From NCBI GenBank assembly GCA_029935325.1, contig JAOZKO010000015.1, positions 1-18,785 on the forward strand: DNA of 18,785 bases, given 5' to 3'. This document shows, piece after piece, positions 16,790-18,785 of the stretch. The stretch's first letter is position 1; every line of letters starts with the position of its first letter. The DNA comes from Bacteroidales bacterium (GTDB lineage: Bacteria; Bacteroidota; Bacteroidia; Bacteroidales; UBA1556). The notes beneath the pieces were generated by a model. The model was not told where the DNA came from. It saw only the letters and a program-made list of their open reading frames with translations, and made no database searches. A program made the translations under genes and the position numbers.

Positions 16790-18541
16790 TCAGTCAACAA
16801 TTACAAACTTTTCCGATACAATTACGCTGTTGTTTTCTGTTAAATGAAGCAAGTATATTCCATCTGGCAAATTGTCACGATACAAAGTGATTTCATTTCC
16901 TGAAATACCTGTAATTTTTTTCACTACCTGTCCGTTTATATTATAAACTGTTATGCTTGCATCAGTGAGAAATACATTGGTTTTAATGGTTGTAGTATAT
17001 GAAAATGGATTCGGGAAAATATTTATTGTATTAATAGAATTAGTTTCCACTGCCATACCAATATTAGTACCCAATTTAGCAACAAAAATAGCCATATCTG
17101 TATTATTTATACTTGCTGCACTATTAGTTAGGTTAGTCGCTCCGAAGGAGATACTTGGGCTTGAAAAACTTCCTGTTATATATATATTCTCGTTTGCATC
17201 AATGGAAATATCATTGCTAAATTCACTATAAATCCCTCCCACTAATTTCGCCCAAAGAACACTATCTGAACTATCGTATTTTACTATATATATATCACTC
17301 GTGTACGAATAATTACCTGTTTTGGTTAATATAGTTGTTCCAAATACTATTGAATCACTTTCAAAACTACCCGTTACATATAACTGATTGCTGTCATTTA
17401 CTGAAATACTTGGAGCTAGATCGTAGGTATCTCCTCTTATTAATTTTGCCCAAAGAATGTTGCCTACAGAATCGAATTTTACAATAAAACTACTATACGA
17501 ATTACCATATTTATTGTTTAAACTAATTGTTCCAAAATTTATAGAATCACTATTAGAAGCCCCTGTTACATATACATTTCCACTTTGGTCCGATGCTATA
17601 TCATAACTATAATCATGCTCTAAGCCTCCAAAGGATTTTGCCCATATCACATTACCCATAGGATTGTATTTCACAATAAAAACATCCGCTGTAGGATTGT
17701 AAGTATAAGGAGGAATATTTAGAGCACTTGCATTAATTAAGGTATCTGTTCCGCATATAATACTAGGGCTTGAAAAAGTACCTATAGTATATATGTTTCC
17801 ACTTAAATCAATTAAAATATTTTCGCCATATTCATCTCTTTCTCCTCCAGTTGATTTCGCCCAAATCACATTACCTGAAGGATCGTATTTGACCATAAAA
17901 ATATCATATTTCTGAATAAACGTACTTGTATTAGTTAAAGTTGTTGTTCCAAAATCAATTGAAACACTACCAAAGTAGCCTGTTATGTATATATTGCCAC
18001 TTGTATCAATGGAAATACCCCTGCTTTCATCTATGTGATTTCCTCCATGCGTTTTTGCCCAAATTACATTGCCTGAAGCATCATATTTGACCAGAAAAAT
18101 ATCATCTAAATATGAAGAATTAGTATCGCTTACATTATTAAGGGTAGTTGCTCCAAAAGAAAAAGATGTACTACTATAATAACCTGTTAAATATATATTC
18201 CCATTATTATCGATGCATATACCAGTGATGGTTTCATTAATAATACCTCCTTCTGATGTTGCCCAGAGTACATTTCCATAGGGATCGTATTTAACCATGT
18301 AAATATCACGACCTAGTGCGTTAACTGGGGATGCATTGGTTAGAGTATAGTTACCGAAAGTAATGTTTTTGCTATAGAAGTAACCTACTGCATACACATT
18401 TCCACTAGCATCGGTAGCTATTCTATGACCCTCATCTGTATAACTTCCTACTGGTGAATCAGCCCATGCCCAATTAGGTGTTTGGGCATTAAGACTTATG
18501 CAAAATATTGCAAGCAATGTTGTGATGAGTAGTTTTTTCAT
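16790..18541 (-). CDS. Secreted seven-bladed SBBP propeller with T9SS type A sorting domain
   Basis: The 583-residue product has a signal peptide (MKKLLITTLLAIFCISLNAQ), seven SBBP-type blades (about residues 36-490) and a type A sorting domain (about 500-583: INIFPNPFSYTTTI, VYNINGQVVKK, LPDGIYLLHL). Each blade follows the pattern DxSGNxYxTGxF, then SIxFGxTxLTN, then DIFxVKYDxxGNVIWAKSxGG. The last blade stops at IFVAKLG and lacks its closing WAK strand. The segment PNWAWADSPVG just after the signal peptide looks like that missing strand, so N- and C-terminal ends would close the ring. It should be exported by T9SS and act outside the cell; a binding or scaffold role is likely, and no catalytic residues are visible. 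ATG at 18541 directly opens the signal peptide. Confidence 0.9.
   Translation of the reverse strand: MKKLLITTLLAIFCISLNAQTPNWAWADSPVGSYTDEGHRIATDASGNVYAVGYFYSKNITFGNYTLTNASPVNALGRDIYMVKYDPYGNVLWATSEGGIINETITGICIDNNGNIYLTGYYSSTSFSFGATTLNNVSDTNSSYLDDIFLVKYDASGNVIWAKTHGGNHIDESRGISIDTSGNIYITGYFGSVSIDFGTTTLTNTSTFIQKYDIFMVKYDPSGNVIWAKSTGGERDEYGENILIDLSGNIYTIGTFSSPSIICGTDTLINASALNIPPYTYNPTADVFIVKYNPMGNVIWAKSFGGLEHDYSYDIASDQSGNVYVTGASNSDSINFGTISLNNKYGNSYSSFIVKFDSVGNILWAKLIRGDTYDLAPSISVNDSNQLYVTGSFESDSIVFGTTILTKTGNYSYTSDIYIVKYDSSDSVLWAKLVGGIYSEFSNDISIDANENIYITGSFSSPSISFGATNLTNSAASINNTDMAIFVAKLGTNIGMAVETNSINTINIFPNPFSYTTTIKTNVFLTDASITVYNINGQVVKKITGISGNEITLYRDNLPDGIYLLHLTENNSVIVSEKFVIVD
17070..18436 (-). 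repeat. Seven SBBP propeller repeats
   Basis: Seven units of about 60-75 codons share GNVIWAKSxGG and GNIYxTGxF landmarks. Best conserved are the third and fourth units (SGNIYITGYF, SGNIYTIGTF). The repeats are also visible in DNA as recurring blocks such as CCCAAATCACATTACCTGA. The units vary in length mainly in the loop before DIF/DIY. Confidence 0.88.
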
Positions 18542-18785
18542 TGTTATTCGATTTTAGTTATTCTCAAGATTATAATAACCTTTTTGACTTTATACTTATT
18601 AGATAGACTTGCATGTCTCAATTAGTTGTCCATAATAAAAAATAAGATTTACATCTTTATTGTTAGCTTTGCTTTTGTTCTTTAATAAATGTTTAACGGT
18701 TAGTATAAGAATAGTAGCCGATTGCGGAACTCAAATCTTTCAATTTACGATGAAATTGAAGCGGGCTACAACCCTTGAATTTACA
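18542..18785. other. Right-edge intergenic region; possible dispersed repeat or gene start at the boundary
   Basis: No complete gene is visible in these 244 bases. From about 18712 the sequence becomes less AT-rich. It contains a hairpin candidate, TTTCAATTT (18738-18746) with AAATTGAAG (18753-18761), around a six-base loop. A plus-strand ATG at 18750 opens a frame (MKLKRATTLEFT) that runs off the window, and the same frame is open upstream from about 18697. This could be a gene start or the edge of a repeated element; the sequence here cannot decide. Confidence 0.4.
18565..18572 (-). promoter_or_regulatory. Weak candidate -7 box for the SBBP gene
   Basis: On the minus strand TAATCTTG (plus-strand CAAGATTA) differs from TAnnTTTG at one position and lies about 24 bases before the ATG at 18541. 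No TTG is found at -33 spacing, so support is thin. Confidence 0.28.

Noticed and set aside
16675..16890. Plus-strand 71-codon open frame
   Set aside because: It runs into the 3' end of the convergent SBBP gene and shows no family features or start context.
16953..17231. Plus-strand 92-codon frame with hydrophobic stretches (VRLVAPKEILGLEKL)
   Set aside because: It is antisense to the last blade and the sorting domain of the SBBP protein; the hydrophobicity follows from the complementary code.
1..18785. Defence island, toxin-antitoxin pair, prophage or transposon
   Set aside because: No nuclease, helicase, transposase, integrase or toxin-like protein is encoded. The small exported proteins have signal peptides and no toxin or immunity pairing.

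Overview
The window reads as a chromosomal segment from an AT-rich member of the Bacteroidota. Three secreted proteins end in type IX secretion (T9SS) sorting domains: two of type A and one of the gliding-associated type B. Other support comes from BACON, GEVED, PKD, MAM and choice-of-anchor-L domains, which are typical of this phylum's surface proteins, from a Bacteroidota-style -7 box (TAnnTTTG) in front of parE, and from the lack of obvious Shine-Dalgarno sequences. The genus cannot be fixed from the sequence.

Left part (1-5281). The 3' end of an unrecognised gene is closed by a very strong intrinsic terminator. It is followed by parE (topoisomerase IV subunit B, plus strand). Three minus-strand genes converge on parE. 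In transcription order they are a small secreted protein (4844-5281), a T9SS type B multidomain protein with choice-of-anchor L, Calx-beta-like and PKD modules (2712-4802), and a second small secreted protein (2155-2640). Their spacing (41 and 71 bp) fits one transcript.

Middle (5282-13991). A 439-bp AT-rich divergent intergenic region with short repeats precedes a giant plus-strand gene of 2732 codons. Its product is a secreted mosaic. In order it has a signal peptide, about 14 Asp-box propeller blades, two PKD-MAM pairs, a PPC-like domain, a BACON domain, a PKD domain, an Ig-like domain apparently interrupted by a GEVED domain, a four-domain block of about 316 residues present twice, two more Ig-like domains and a T9SS type A sorting domain. 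A clear terminator follows.

Right part (13992-18785). A lipoprotein gene follows on the plus strand. Its product has an N-terminal transglutaminase/PNGase-like domain, a second degenerate copy without Cys, and a thioredoxin-like C-terminus without CXXC. Convergent to it is a minus-strand gene for a secreted seven-bladed SBBP propeller with a type A sorting domain. The last 240 bp are intergenic, and the extreme right edge looks different in composition.

Functionally, apart from parE, the window is a run of cell-surface and secreted proteins. Most look adhesive or scaffold-like, with no definite enzymatic role. I see no CRISPR array, RNA gene, insertion sequence, phage gene or recognisable defence system. 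The most unusual content is the internal architecture of the giant protein and of the transglutaminase-like lipoprotein.
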